Shown here in pieces: positions 1 to 12,571 of a stretch of DNA of 64,000 bases. The translations under genes were made by a program, and so were the position numbers. This DNA comes from Cucumis sativus. Lineage: Eukaryota; Streptophyta; Magnoliopsida; Cucurbitales; Cucurbitaceae. The stretch is from NCBI RefSeq assembly GCF_000004075.3, contig NC_026656.2, positions 2,852,001 to 2,916,000 on the forward strand, given 5' to 3'. Below the pieces are notes generated by a model. That model saw only the letters and a program-made list of their open reading frames with translations, searched no databases and was not told the origin of the DNA. How positions within the stretch are numbered: the first letter of the stretch is position 1; each line of letters begins with the position of its first letter.

Positions 1-230
1 GGACTGAATCATATATTCATCTTTCTTCACTAAAAAAAGGTCATCTATAAAAACTTGAACTTAAGGATTCCTCCTCCCATGATCTCAGTTCAACGAATGA
101 AGGGGAAGCCAACTGAAGTAAAGTGAGTGTGATGTGAACTATAAAGAAACTAAACTGCAGAATATTAACCAAGCTCAAAATCTTTTCATCTTACATGAAT
201 TACAACTAACTAAACAACAGTAGAACTTAC

Positions 231-631
231 CCGGCATCGATAAACTTTGCTGCAACCATGATGCTGGTGATCAGAAGGCGGTGGACATTCAAAGAAGTTA
301 GGTAAACATCCGTTTTTTGAAGATACCTTTCAATGTATATGTAGGCAACAACTAAGCAAGCAGTTCCACAACACGTGTACTTCAAGATGCGATCGATATA
401 TTGTCCAATGCCCATGGTAGGAGCTCGGGAACTGTGGAAAATTGTAACACTGTCTTTCTTTTTGAGTCTTTTCAATAGCTTTTCATTTTTCTGAATCAAC
501 TTCTCGAAAACAGAGGAAAGAATTGACAAAACTTGTGGAGAACTCGAAATAAGTTTTCCAGATTCACTCAGTCCAAGAAGTGAATCTGTTTCTACTTGAA
601 AATCCATACCATTATTTGCCATTTCTCTCAT
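231..631 (-). CDS. U/P-type cyclin (PHO80-like), first coding exon, partial
   Basis: Encodes the N-terminal half of a plant U/P-type cyclin, a small PHO80-like cyclin family that partners A-type CDKs. The cyclin box is recognisable: the stretch from 'RAPTMGIGQYIDRI' through 'YIYIERYL' to 'LTSLNVHRLLIT' and 'MVAAKF' is the conserved core. The exon ends at a GTAAGT donor (complement of 225-230), just where family members switch to their second exon. The remaining bases 1-230 read as intron, so the 3' half lies outside the window. Two in-frame starts are possible, at 631 (MREMANNG) and 622 (MANNG). The second looks more natural for the family, but the first is only nine bases upstream. A 3' splice acceptor (tgtgcag, exon from 643) sits 12 bases 5' of the first ATG, implying a 5'-UTR intron. 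Family certain, subgroup not. Confidence 0.88.
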
Positions 632-2700
632 GTTTATCTAGACCTGCACATACACAAATCTTATTTACTTTAATAGCTTAATTCATACATAATCCATAGT
701 GAATGGTAAAGAAGCAATCTAATAATACCAGTGGGTCCCTTCTTAATCTGATACTAGAACCAACATTATTGCAAGGTATAAAGACTATTCCCCCAACAGA
801 TTCAAAAGCCAACTTCTAAAGCTGCATATATTCCTTAAAACTTATTCAGAAATTTGAATCATAGAGATAAGAAAACATGGTTCTTTAGATGTTTTGCAGC
901 TAAACAAATGAGATGCTTTGGTGCCACCAATTGATTCTCATCGTCAATAACTTGAAAGGGAAGAAAAGGGGAAAGGTCTCTTAGAAAATAGAAGGGTAAA
1001 AGGTTTAATTAGATTTCTGAATCCGGTACGTGCAGCAGACCCCACAGATCAGTTAATGTCACTAGAAATTTAAATGACTCTAACAATATCTGATGAGAAA
1101 TCTCATCTTTTTAGGTCGTTGAACTCTAAAGTTTAAGTAATAGCTTACAAGAGAACGATTCATTCCATCAGAAATTACCTCAAACTTAAATGGAAAAAAT
1201 AAGCTAAATCTTACCTATAATTATTTGAACGATGTCAAATTCCGGAGGCAACTGGTCATGTGCTTCAAAGAACAAAGAGGGGGTGATCTTAACGAAAATC
1301 AGACAATAACGGTATACGAAAGTGGCTCACAGACCATGAGGCAGGCAATTTTGGGGAAATATAGGAAGAAAAGAAGACATAAAATGCCTGAAATGCACCA
1401 GTAAAAAGGGCTTACAGTTTAGAGCTTCTTCAATAACCTTCTCAATCTTTATTGCTTGAGCATACTTGACTTGTCAGGCAGAAAAGCTAGGTAGTTCTTA
1501 ATAAGAAGAGAAAGAGAAAGTTGGTTTGAAAACAAGCTTATTCATAACTCTGGCCTGTAGACAGCAATTTCTCACGATTCTGGTTCGGTTCATTTCTTGG
1601 GAATATTAGAGAGGAATATGAATAAAGTAGCTTTAATCTATATTTATTCTTTCCTTTCATGTATAGTCACCAAGGACAAATATTTAATGTCATTTGGGTC
1701 CATTTGGGCACAATTATTCAAGCTTTCAAATCACAATGGAAAAGTATTAGCATTTGGAGCATTCATCTAAGAAACCTTATAGGGGAAAAAAGTATCGAAT
1801 ACTCACTGAGGTATATCCAGCACAGAGAGAGAAAGAAACAGAACATAGAGATTCCATTCTACCAGAATACTAAAGTGAAAAGCACAGATCAATCAATGGA
1901 AATTTTAAGCTATGAGCAGAGGCTGAACAAACAACAACAATAATGACTTGTTGGCAGGCCAAAAATTCCAAGAAAATCACATAAAGCTATAAAGTTTCCT
2001 TTTCGTTGGTATTAATTTGCAGGATTATCATCATCTCTTACCTTTTGGGGACCCCAAATTCGAAATCAAAATGTGGGGAAAATCATTATACAACCGAAAG
2101 TGCGGTTCAAAGTTCAAATCCAGAAGACAGAAAAACAGCAACAAGAATCATCATCACATTGCTTCATTTTTTTTTCCCTCCCTCTTCACATATTAATTAT
2201 CACAATCAGAAAAGACCCATCTGGATTCTGAAGTTGGGTAAGAAAAACTTGCTTACAGATTGATGGATTCTGAGCTATCTGATCAAATCTTGACAAGGGG
2301 TTTGCACAAAAGGATAGAGAATCCTGTTTTCAGATCAAACGGAAATGGAAAGAAAGGATTTAAAGGTGGTTCCATGGAAACGGGTGAGTGAGGTTGATTG
2401 TAGAAGTGGTGTTGGACAGATGAATTTTGTCTGTTTGCCCAGGAAAATGGGGGGAAACTTTGAGATGAAAATGAATTGGGTGGAATGGGAAAATTTTGGG
2501 GTTTGATGGGTTTCATTGGAATTTGGAGTGTAGCACAAGAAATGGGGTTTGAGAAAAAAAGCAACACACGTTCGTAAGAAATCAGATATGGGTCGGACTC
2601 TTTTGGTGTTTGTGGGATTTGTCGGATTTGATTGATTTCATACAAACTGGATTTGTATGAAAGTAAAGATGAAGTCTTTCTCTTTCCATCATCCATTTTT
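632..2700 (-). other. probable 5' UTR and long UTR intron of the cyclin gene
   Basis: No convincing protein gene lies here. On the minus strand an acceptor at 643/644 is matched by a good donor (GTAAGC, complement of 2251-2256) at the end of a pyrimidine- and C-rich stretch around 2,260-2,700. The simplest reading is a noncoding first exon, an intron of about 1.6 kb and then the ATG exon. The open frame at 2,283-2,696 (minus) is Ser/Pro/Phe-rich, resembles nothing I recognise and is more likely UTR than protein. Inference only; transcript data would settle it. Confidence 0.35.
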
Positions 2701-5700
2701 AATTAGAAAAATGGTAGACATTATTTTGATTAGAAAAAGGAAACAAATGGAAGAAGAGAAAAAGTAAAAGAAAATTTGAGAAACAAAACCGATAATAATA
2801 TTAACCAATCTATTAATTGGTTCCAAAATCCATACACTAAATTAGACAGACGAATCATTTTTAGAAAAAATAATTTATTAAAAAAAAACTCAATTCAATC
2901 CAAACATGCCCTAATGAACCTCTTAATCAAAAAGTGAAGTGTAAGACACAAATTCTGAAGCACGTGTGAACCAAAAGAATTATTAATAAATAAACGTGTG
3001 ATAAAAATCAGACTAATCCAAAAGCTTTTTTTGAAAAAGAATAATTTAAAAGATAGATTGTTGAAACTTACTTTAAAAGGGGGTTTGTTTAGTTAGAATT
3101 CAACTATGATTGCTATGGAATCATAATATGAATTACGTTATTGTTTTGTTTACCATATGATATATATTCTAACATTATCAAATGTCCGAGCATCTTAAGA
3201 TGACCATATATACAAGGGGCATCTCAAAAGCTTTGGATGCATTTAGCTTTTCTTTTACGTATTAGCTCATCATTCATCATTTTTTCTTCTTTTATTTATC
3301 GGTAATATAAGATATGAAAAGTACTATGTTACTTTTTATAGTTTAAACGTTATTTAATCTTAGTTGTTATACTTTTAAATATTTAATTTTAGTTCTTGTA
3401 TTTTTAATAAATTTTAATTTATATATTATCGTTGATTTTATTTAAAAAATTATTATCTAACTTTTAGTTACTATAAATTTTATAACATATTTACCATATA
3501 TTTTCTAACTTAAAAGTTGTTATTATTACTTAATCGTAAATTTGATTTTTAAAAAATTAATTTTGAGAAACTAACTAAAATGGAATGTTAAAAATAAAGG
3601 TTAGGGACTAAATTCATATCAAAACAGTTTTCTTGAAGTTCTATTTAACTAAATATATTTATACAAACTATTTAAATTATTAATTTAATAATTTCCTATA
3701 GATTATTTTATTCTATAAAAAAATTCACAAATAGCATGCTATCTCAATTTTATTTTTATAATAATACATATTATTGAAAATATAAATCAACTAAAAAAAT
3801 ATCAACAAATATAGTAAAATTTATAACTTGTCAATAATAAATACGAATAAACTTATGCATCTATCAATATCGTCGACAGAAGTTTATGAATGTTATCGAT
3901 AGAAGTCTATCAATGTCTAATATTGATAGATTTTAAAATTTGCTATGTTTTGTAACTATTTTGATATATTTGAAAATAATACTAAATTAATATACCGAAA
4001 TAAACGTTATTAACCATATAAATTTTCTTATTTATAAAGTAAATTGACATAATTCGAACATAGATTTAAAAGATTTAAATATCACATATATTTTTTTTTA
4101 TAAAAGTGAATTTAGCTTAATTACTCCTATCATGGCAATTGTGCAGTACTAAAGAAAAACTACAATTTTTGTAGAAAATGGTCAAAAATAGAAAAAATAG
4201 AAAAGGTTAAGTGTAATAAATTTTGTAATTCTCTTGGAGTATGGATGGTTTTGTTTTTTGTTTTTTTGTTTTCTATTTAAAGGAAAAAAAAAACCTTCTT
4301 TTTACAAACATTTCAAAACAATAATAAAATTAACTTATATTGCACAACAAAATAACAAAAAAAATAGTATTAAATTATTAAAAGAGAACAAATAGTATAT
4401 AAGTTTAAATTATTAATTAATATATAAAAAATTGTAGAAGATATAGTTGCTATGGTGTTTGTGGGTTAGGTTGCAGGACATTTTAGACTTCATAGGATAG
4501 ATTGTAAGACATTTTAGACTCAACCCAATTATTTGAATTACCATAAGCTTATTCCACTAAAATAATTCTTACAGAAAAAATTAACTCAACCATAAAATAT
4601 TTGAATTGAGTTAGTTCAAGTTATTTATTTAAAATTATGTTCTAAAATTAACAATATGAAAGCAGTTCTATGTCTTTTTAAATGATTTATATTATTGGTT
4701 TGGGATAATCTTCTTGAATAATGATTGTGATGATGATGCAAAACTTTAACTAAAAAATATATAGCACAAGAGACAAAGATAATGGTTTATATTTCTGTCA
4801 AATAAATTATAGAAAAAAATTTAAACTATTTACAAATTTTAAAAAATAAATTTAAATGAACTATAAAAAAATTTAATTACCATAATTTATAAATAGTTTC
4901 AATTTCTTTTTTATATACTTGAAAATTTTCAAACATCCTATTTTTAACATTTTAGAAAAATAAATACACAATTTTTTCTTAATATTTTAGTTTTCAATTT
5001 TTCTTGGTTAATTTGTGGATAATTTTACAATAATTTTTAAAGTTTTATAATTAAATATTAAAACTAGATTCATTATTTATATTGATGTTACAATTCAATT
5101 TGAATCTATGGATATCAAATTAATATCTAATAGGTTCTGTTAGACTCTCAATTTTGTGCCTAATTATTTATTTAATATTAATTAATTGTGTAATTATAGA
5201 AACTATTAGTTCAATTATATATTAGCGAACCATACAGTTAGAATCACGTACTAAATTATACATATTCATTGCATTTAATTAGGTAATGTGTTTTGTTCTA
5301 ACATACTATAATAACAAATTTAAGTAACCGAATTTGATCATTTTAACTGTCCCCTAAAGTTTTGATAATAGTGTTTTACTTGAATTAACAATTGGTTGGT
5401 ATTCTTTCTACGAGTTGATATGCAATAAAAGATGTGATATATGATCTATCCGTTAAATATAATATGATCATCAAAGACACATTCAAACTATATACTATCT
5501 AGATTCGTATCCTATATTCAACTATATACTTAAAATAAGATCGATAATATATAGTGTGAAGGTCGAAGGTTTTGATCATTTTCATTTTTTAGGAAGAGAT
5601 CGTGATCCTCTAGCTTGACTTGTTGTTGCTAGTTTACTATATCAAACTTGTTGTTTAATACTTGTCCATCTAGCTAGTTGTGTGGTTAGTAGTTGCGAGT

Positions 5701-6480
5701 TGAGTTTGTGTAGTGTAAATATATCTATCTGCAGGTGAAAATATTGAACATGCATGCCTTATCAGCAACATACTCGTCAAGTTACTTTTGTTTTTGGATT
5801 TCATAGAGTTAGTTTGTAATGTTTCAATAATGTTTGTCTTAGCATCAAATCATAGACTTATATTAATGACTTAGTGAATATATATAAAGTATTTGTTGTG
5901 GGTAGTATTGACCCACTTATAATTAGATTCTAGAGATTTGTAAAGTTACGTACAAAACTTAGTTGGCTTCACCCAATCGACATATGTCGTTAAGTAGCTA
6001 GAGACGAGATTTGTTGGCTTCACATTGCCTTCCTAGATCGAGAGTAGTTAATCCAGGAGAGGGTGTGACACACATCGTTTTCAACTCCCAACCTCTTTTC
6101 TATCATTTTCATGCGCTCATTTTACTAGTCCATCCTCAATTCTTTATGCATTTCAACACTCTTTAGATTTCCAAATGATCCTGCAGATATTCTAATTCTC
6201 CAATGCAGATATTCTAATTCTCCAAAACTACCCCTTAAAGTTCATCAGTACCTAATATAATGTTAATTAAGAGAGAAGAGAATTAATAAGTCAACCAACA
6301 TCATCAATACAAACCAATTACAAGTATCATCCATACAAAATCTATTGTATGGTAAGTTAATTATTAACAAAGATAAAAATCTATCACTAATAAAATGACA
6401 TGCATAAATATGATAAAAGAATTATCATATATCTAAGATATTTATATCACATCAATATCTAAAGAAAAATTAAAAAGAAT
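2701..6480. other. AT-rich intergenic region
   Basis: About 3.8 kb with no supportable gene. It holds homopolymer-rich AT DNA and a block at about 3,330-3,620 resembling the dispersed 'tttagt..cttatacttt' repeats of cucurbit intergenic DNA. Short 'tatcgatagaagtctatca' motifs lie near 3,890-3,950, a 17-bp near-direct repeat ('acattttagact') near 4,475-4,520, and a 22-25-bp tandem duplication ('gcagatattctaattctcc') at about 6,185-6,226. Confidence 0.5.
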
Positions 6481-6715
6481 TTATCACGTGACAAATTATG
6501 ATCGAACAATTTAAGAAGATATACAGAAAAAACAAAAATATTTAAAATATTTAAAAGAAGATAAAAAAATTTATCACGTGACAAATTATAATTGAACAAT
6601 TTAAGAAGATATAAAAAAATACGTGAATAAAAATATTAAAAATATCTTAAAAAAGATAAAAAAAAATTATACAATGATTAAACAATTTAAGAAGATATAC
6701 AAAAATAAGTGTAAG
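6481..6715. repeat. three-copy tandem repeat (~88 bp) with G-boxes upstream of GUX
   Basis: The shared core 'aacaatttaagaagat' recurs at about 6,505, 6,595 and 6,681, giving spacings of about 90 and 86 bp. The first two copies also begin with 'ttatcacgtgac', placing a palindromic CACGTG G-box at 6,485-6,490 and 6,575-6,580. The third copy has lost it. The block lies 280-510 bp upstream of the GUX start codon, so it could act as a duplicated promoter element. That role is inference. Confidence 0.65.
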
Positions 6716-6796
6716 TGGAAAGTACGAAACAATATTTAAATATATTTAAGTGAAAACAAACATTTCAAAATATATCTCTATCTTTATACATCTAAA

Positions 6797-6818
6797 ATAT
6801 ATATATATATATATATAT
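6797..6818. repeat. (AT)n microsatellite
   Basis: An uninterrupted AT dinucleotide run of about 22 bases, in the GUX promoter region about 175 bp before the start codon. Expected to be length-polymorphic. Confidence 0.85.
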
Positions 6819-6992
6819 AAATAAAATAAAATAAATAAAAAATAAGTAAAATGAAATAAAGAACGCAAATTCTCTTAAAACTAAATAACAACTTCAACGG
6901 CCCCTCCCGCCATGCAAAATCCCTAACGCTCATTCTCTCTCTAAAACCCACCTTCCTTTCCCTCTCCTCTCTCTAATTCCTCACCATTTTCC

Positions 6993-9900
6993 ATGGCCTT
7001 CTTCACTAAAAAGCAACCCCTTCTCAATTTCCTTTCTCAATCTCATTCTCCATCATCATCGTCCTCCTCCTCATCGCAATATCTCTTCAAATCCTCCAAT
7101 TTCATCAACAACAAACGATCAAAATCCTCCTCCATAATTCTCATCTTCCTCTCCCTCTTCTTTATCCTCCTCTGTTTTTTATTCCTCATCTCCTTCACTC
7201 TCTTCTCCTCCAACTCCAACTCCACCACCACCAACAACCTACTCGGAATCCCCACCATCATCGACAACGAATTTCAAGAAACCATCAAAATCGGTTTAAT
7301 CAACATAAGAACCGACGACAAAGACGAAATTCACGATACATTACATCTCCTCGGCTTAATCGAAAGCCGAAGAACGAGAATTGAGACGGTAACAATAGAT
7401 TTTGATAGAATCGAAAAGGAATTCGAATGGGAGAGATTGTTTCCGGAGTGGATCGATGAAGATGAGAAATACAGATCATCACCGAAATGTCCAAACATTC
7501 CGATGCCAAAAACAGAAGATTACTCTGATTTAAACGTTGTCGTTTTGAGAATACCGTGTAAGAGAGGGATTTTGATGAGTAGAGATGTATTTCGGCTTCA
7601 GGCGAATCTTGCGGCGGCGAGAGTGGCGGTGGCGAGTGGGTGGGTGGAGGAGGATATATATCGGACGGTGTACGTTGTGTTTTTGGGAGAATGTGGAGCG
7701 ATGAGAGAGATTTTTAGGTGTGATGATCTTGTGATTAAGGATGATCGGACGGTGGAGAATGTTTGGGTTTATAAACCGGAGATTAAGAGATTGAAACAAA
7801 AAATTTTGTTGCCTTTTGGATCATGCCAGCTTGCTCCTGTTTATGCTCGGACAGGTTCGTTTTTTCTCTTCTCCATTTTCCATAAAAATACACTTTCTTT
7901 CTTTTTTTATTTTATTTACCATTTTCCTTAAATTGTTATTTTTTCCCTAATTCTTCTTGTTTTTGAATTCAATTCACTGCCATTTATATGCTTACATTAT
8001 TTAGAAATTAAAAGAATAATGAACCAATTTTTTAAATTTTTTTAATGGATAATGAACAATTAATTTCATAATTAACTATACCCTATCTAGTTTCTATACA
8101 TTTTAATTTTAATTTTTTGAATCTCAAATGATGTGAATTCTTCTTTATAAATACTAATGTTTGCCTATGATTTAAAGTTATTTTTAATTTTTAGGTTCAA
8201 TTCATATGGGAGTATTATTTGGCTCATAAATTGTTTAATTTAGTATGTTACGTTTGATTTGTTGTAGACAGAAACGTTTTTCTAAAAATCTGGAGATTTT
8301 GGGAAGTCAATTATTGCTTTATTGTTTTTTGTCTTTTGCTAAGTTTGGTTAGTTATTAATTGTTAATGGGAGCCACACATATATTTTTGCACACAAAATT
8401 ACTTTCTGTTTTAACCATTTTTTCATTTCTATTGCTCTATCTGTTTCTTATTATATTAAATCAAAATATGAATCTGCTTCTTCTAAAGTTATATATATAA
8501 TTTGGTTCTTTGAAATTTAATATCCTATGTTTAGTATATATAATAACTAGAGAGAGTATATACACGCATTTGAATCTCCAATCTCAACTTAAAGAAAAAT
8601 ATGTTAATTGTTTGTAAGGGTTTAATTTTTAAAGCTAAATCTATTTTGAAGAAATTAATATTTTAAAAAGTTTTTATCGTCATTGATGATAAGAGAAGGA
8701 TAGACGTCATTATTGGGAGTAAACCCTAATGAATCAACAACACTCGATTTTGTTTAGATTATATAATATACCTACATGAAAACATTATAACTTTCTCTAA
8801 TCTCCGAAATATTTGAAAATTTTGTATTCCATGCATTTTTATTTATAGAGGTTGGAGATTCAAATTTCTTATCTTCTAATCTTTATTTTATTTTTTATAT
8901 TTGTAATTTTGACAAATTTTTATTTAAATTAAAAGACGTAGAAAAAATTAGGTAAGAAAATTTTAAATTTAGTTATATATTTATTGCCGGGAGAAGTTTT
9001 TATTTAAATTTAAGTGTTGTATGTTTATCCTTCATGGGTAAGGCTATATGGTGTAGCTCATTTGACTAATATTCAAACATTCTGAAATATTATATTAGTA
9101 GCATTAAGAATAGTGTCACACTAATGAAACTGTAGCAGATTCTAAAGGGAATTTCAACGTATTGTTTTCCATAGTTAAAATATCTCTGACTTTTCGATTC
9201 GAATCGAATCGAATCATAATAATATATAATATAGACTGTTTTTATTTTTCCAGGGAGAGAAGTATGGAGGCACTTCATGTTACGAAAACCACCAAAAACC
9301 AACTCGACAACAACCCATTACCACAGACCAAAACAAGCCTATGTGACAATCCTCCACTCCTCAGAGGCATATGTTTGTGGAGCCATCGCTTTAGCTCAAA
9401 GCCTTCTCCAAACCAACACATCCAAAGACCTCCTCCTCTTAGCCGACAACTCCATTTCCCCCAACTCTATTCAAGCACTTAAAGACGCTGGTTGGGATGC
9501 CATGAGAATTGATCGCATTCGCAGCCCGTTTTCCGAGAAAGGCTCATACAACGAATGGAACTACAGCAAGCTACGAATATGGCAGTTGACGATGTACGAA
9601 AAAATCGTGTTCATTGATGCTGATCTATTGGTTCTTAAAAACATTGATCAGTTCTTTGCTCTGCCTCAGCTCTCTGCTGCTGCTAATAATAAAATGAGGT
9701 TCAATTCAGGGGTTATGATTGTTGAGCCGTCTGCTTGTTTGTTTGAGGAATTGATGGAGAAAAGCTTTGAATTGAAGTCTTATAATGGTGGAGATCAAGG
9801 GTTTTTGAATGAAATTTTTACTTGGTGGCATAGACTTCCTTCTAGAGTCAACTATCTCAAGATCTTTCTGAAGGAAAACAGTGAAAATGATTCAGGTACG

Positions 9901-11446
9901 TACATTTATTAATCTTGACTTTGTGGGTTTATATAGTCTTAGATTTGGTCATAACTTTTAAGTTTTAGGTTTTAGAATCAGTTTCGGTGGCTATTTGGTT
10001 TTAGGGTTAAAGGTTAATTGAGCTTAGTCTTTGTTTAATTAGTTTCTAATTATTAAGATTGGATGATGAGAGATTTTAAAAGTTAAGAGATTGAGTTGAA
10101 ATCACGATAATCACTCTACTATATAATTACAATAGTCACTCTAATATACAATCTTGTATGTCAAGTTGAACTAAGTTTATTTTGACATTTTGACATTTAT
10201 GTATAGGTTAAAAACTAAAAAAATCCTATTTTCTTTCCATTTTCTTGCACCTGTTTTTAAAAAATATTTTTAATCGGATAAGAATTACATTTATGCACAG
10301 TTTAGAAGTCAATAGATATTGTGATAAAATTTTGACATTTGACATTAATTTTGCTTTTAATTTTCTGTTTTTTTTCTAAATTAGGATTGATACGACAAAC
10401 ATATATATTTTGATTTTTTTTTTCACTTTACTTAATAAAGACATTTCATCAATATAAATTTTATTATTAAAAAAATCTAAAATTTTGTTACAATTTATAA
10501 ATATTTAATTTATTTTACTCCATTCAAAAATATCCACTAATTTAAATAAGATTTAAAGAACAAAAACAAAATCAAGTTTCTAAATTCTTTTCTCCTTATT
10601 TATTTATTTGTTCAAAAATAATTAAAAGTAGATATTATAAGTTAAGAAAACTAAGCTTACTTTATACAAAAAAAAAAAAAGAAGTTATATTTATGATAGT
10701 CACTTGACTCTATTCACCTATTTTTTATTTTTATTTTTATTTACTTTATTATCTATTTTTTTAATCCACTTTAAAAGTTCTAAAAAGATTTAGAAAGTTT
10801 CTAATTTTTTTTAATCTTTTGAATTTAGCTAAGTATTGAATTAATATATTAGTAAAAATAATGAAAGAGGCTTGAATTCTATATAAAAAAAAGTAAAAAC
10901 AAACCAATAATTTTCAAAAAACCATAATCAAAACCTAAAATGACGGGAAACACATGATCATACAGAAAAATCTAATCATTATCTGAAAATCGAATAAGTT
11001 ATCAAGGACGAGGCAAAGTTTAAAACACTACACAAAAGGTTTGAATTGGATTTATTCGTGATAGGCTTTGAATAATTAATCATACTGTTTGGTATAAATA
11101 TATATGTTTATTTATTTTTGTGTAAGGTACAGATCCATATGCAATACATTATCTGGGGTTAAAGCCATGGATGTGTTACAAAGATTATGATTGCAACTGG
11201 GACATGGAAGATCACCAAATATTTGCAAGTGATTCAGCTCATGCAAAATGGTGGCAAGTTTATGAATCCATGCCCACTGAATTACAACATTTTTGTGGTC
11301 TCACAAAGAAGATGGATTCAAGAATAAGAAAATGGAGAAGTATTGCAAGAAATAACTCCACTTTTACCGATGCTCATTGGAAGATCAATATCACTGACCC
11401 TAGACGACTCCGTTTTATGGATGATCAGGCTCCTCTTCATCAATAA
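6993..11446 (+). CDS. GUX: xylan glucuronosyltransferase, GUX/PGSIP type (GT8)
   Basis: Golgi type II membrane protein that adds glucuronic acid side chains to xylan. Coding exons: 6993-7854, 9254-9895 and 11127-11446, 607 aa. A short cytosolic Ser-rich N-terminus is followed by one membrane anchor (about residues 47-71), then a GUX-specific stem and the GT8 domain. GT8 landmarks are the DxD metal-binding motif D409-A-D411 (in FIDADLL), 'FNSGVMIVEPS', 'GGDQGFLNEIF' and 'HYLGLKPW'. These occur in the usual order, so the enzyme looks intact. Length fits the family (about 560-660 aa). The first and second introns are long (about 1.4 and 1.2 kb). The last exon has two in-frame acceptors six bases apart (taag/gtacag), so the isoform may lack Gly-Thr. 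The C-terminus is short, as I expect for GUX4/5 rather than GUX1; that subgroup call is tentative. Confidence 0.93.
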
Positions 11447-12571
11447 AATTTTGCCTTCTTCTTCTTCTTCTTCTAGTAATAATTCTCTCTCTCTTTGTTT
11501 CTTTTCTTACACATATAAAAAACATACACACAGGGTTTGAACTTTAGATGATAAAAAAATAACTTGTTGATGAAATGAGAATAGTGTACAGTGGTATGGA
11601 GAAAATTTGGGAACTGATGTAATTGTAGACTTAACTAACCTTTTTCTTTTCTATTTTATTTTCATGGAAATTATGTTTTCTAACCATTTTCGAATACGCA
11701 TGGAATATGACAGTCTACAAAATATAATAAAATTCGCCTAAAATATTAGTAAATATTGATGTAAAAGTTACATTATAGATATAAGAGTTTCCATATTCAA
11801 AAGTTTAGGTCAATTAATGATGAAGTGATATCAAAAAATTATAAACACTATATATCAATTACAATAACTTAACTCCCCCACTCATCCGGAGGGTGCTTAG
11901 AGCAGAAACTTCACTGTTATAATTATATATTATTATATTTTGGTTAAGTTATATATAATAATTTATATTTAAAATATAATAATTTGTATTTGAATATAGT
12001 AAAATAGAATATGTTTAAGTATAAACTATTTTAATTGTTGAAGAAAAATAATAAACATGGAAGCAAATAAGAATTTTGAAATCGTGTTAGATTATTATTA
12101 TATAGTTTATAGAACCATTACTTCAAACATGCTGGAAGAGTAAGGAACTCGATGTTATAATAACAAACTCAACACACCAACATTAAATAGTAAAAGTCAA
12201 TTATTATGATCGTCCTAGTTTGACCTATTTATTAGACCATAAAATCTGGAGAAAATGAATAATAATAATTATCATTTCATCAGTTCTCCCCCCACCCCAC
12301 CAGAGAGTGATTCCTTCAAAATTAAAAAAAAAAAGGCACTGTCGGCTTCTTTCTCTATTTCTTATTTTCATATATATTCTTTTTAAATAATTAATTTTCT
12401 TTTCTTTATTTTTGAATATTACTCTCCACTTTCTTTTCCCTCCTCTCTCTCTCTCTCTCTCTCCCCCTTTCGATTCTAATTTTTTCTTGCCGACCGCCAT
12501 TAAATCAAAACTCTCCATTTCCTCTTACAATTCACTCTTCTTCTTCTTCTTCTTCTTCACTGATTCCTCAA
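11447..12571. other. GUX 3' region and MAPKKK promoter
   Basis: No gene seen. The first part is the GUX 3' UTR with a TTC/CT-rich stretch at 11,456-11,500. From about 11,700 to 12,230 it is plain AT-rich spacer. The last 150 bases hold a (CT)n run near 12,440-12,465 and a (TTC)n run at about 12,538-12,557, the pyrimidine-rich 5' leader of the following kinase gene. I found no AACGG element here, unlike the next two promoters. Confidence 0.5.

Noticed and set aside
7043-7799. Several minus-strand open frames opposite GUX exon 1
   Set aside because: They are shadows of the Ser/Ile-rich GUX N-terminus and contain no family motif.
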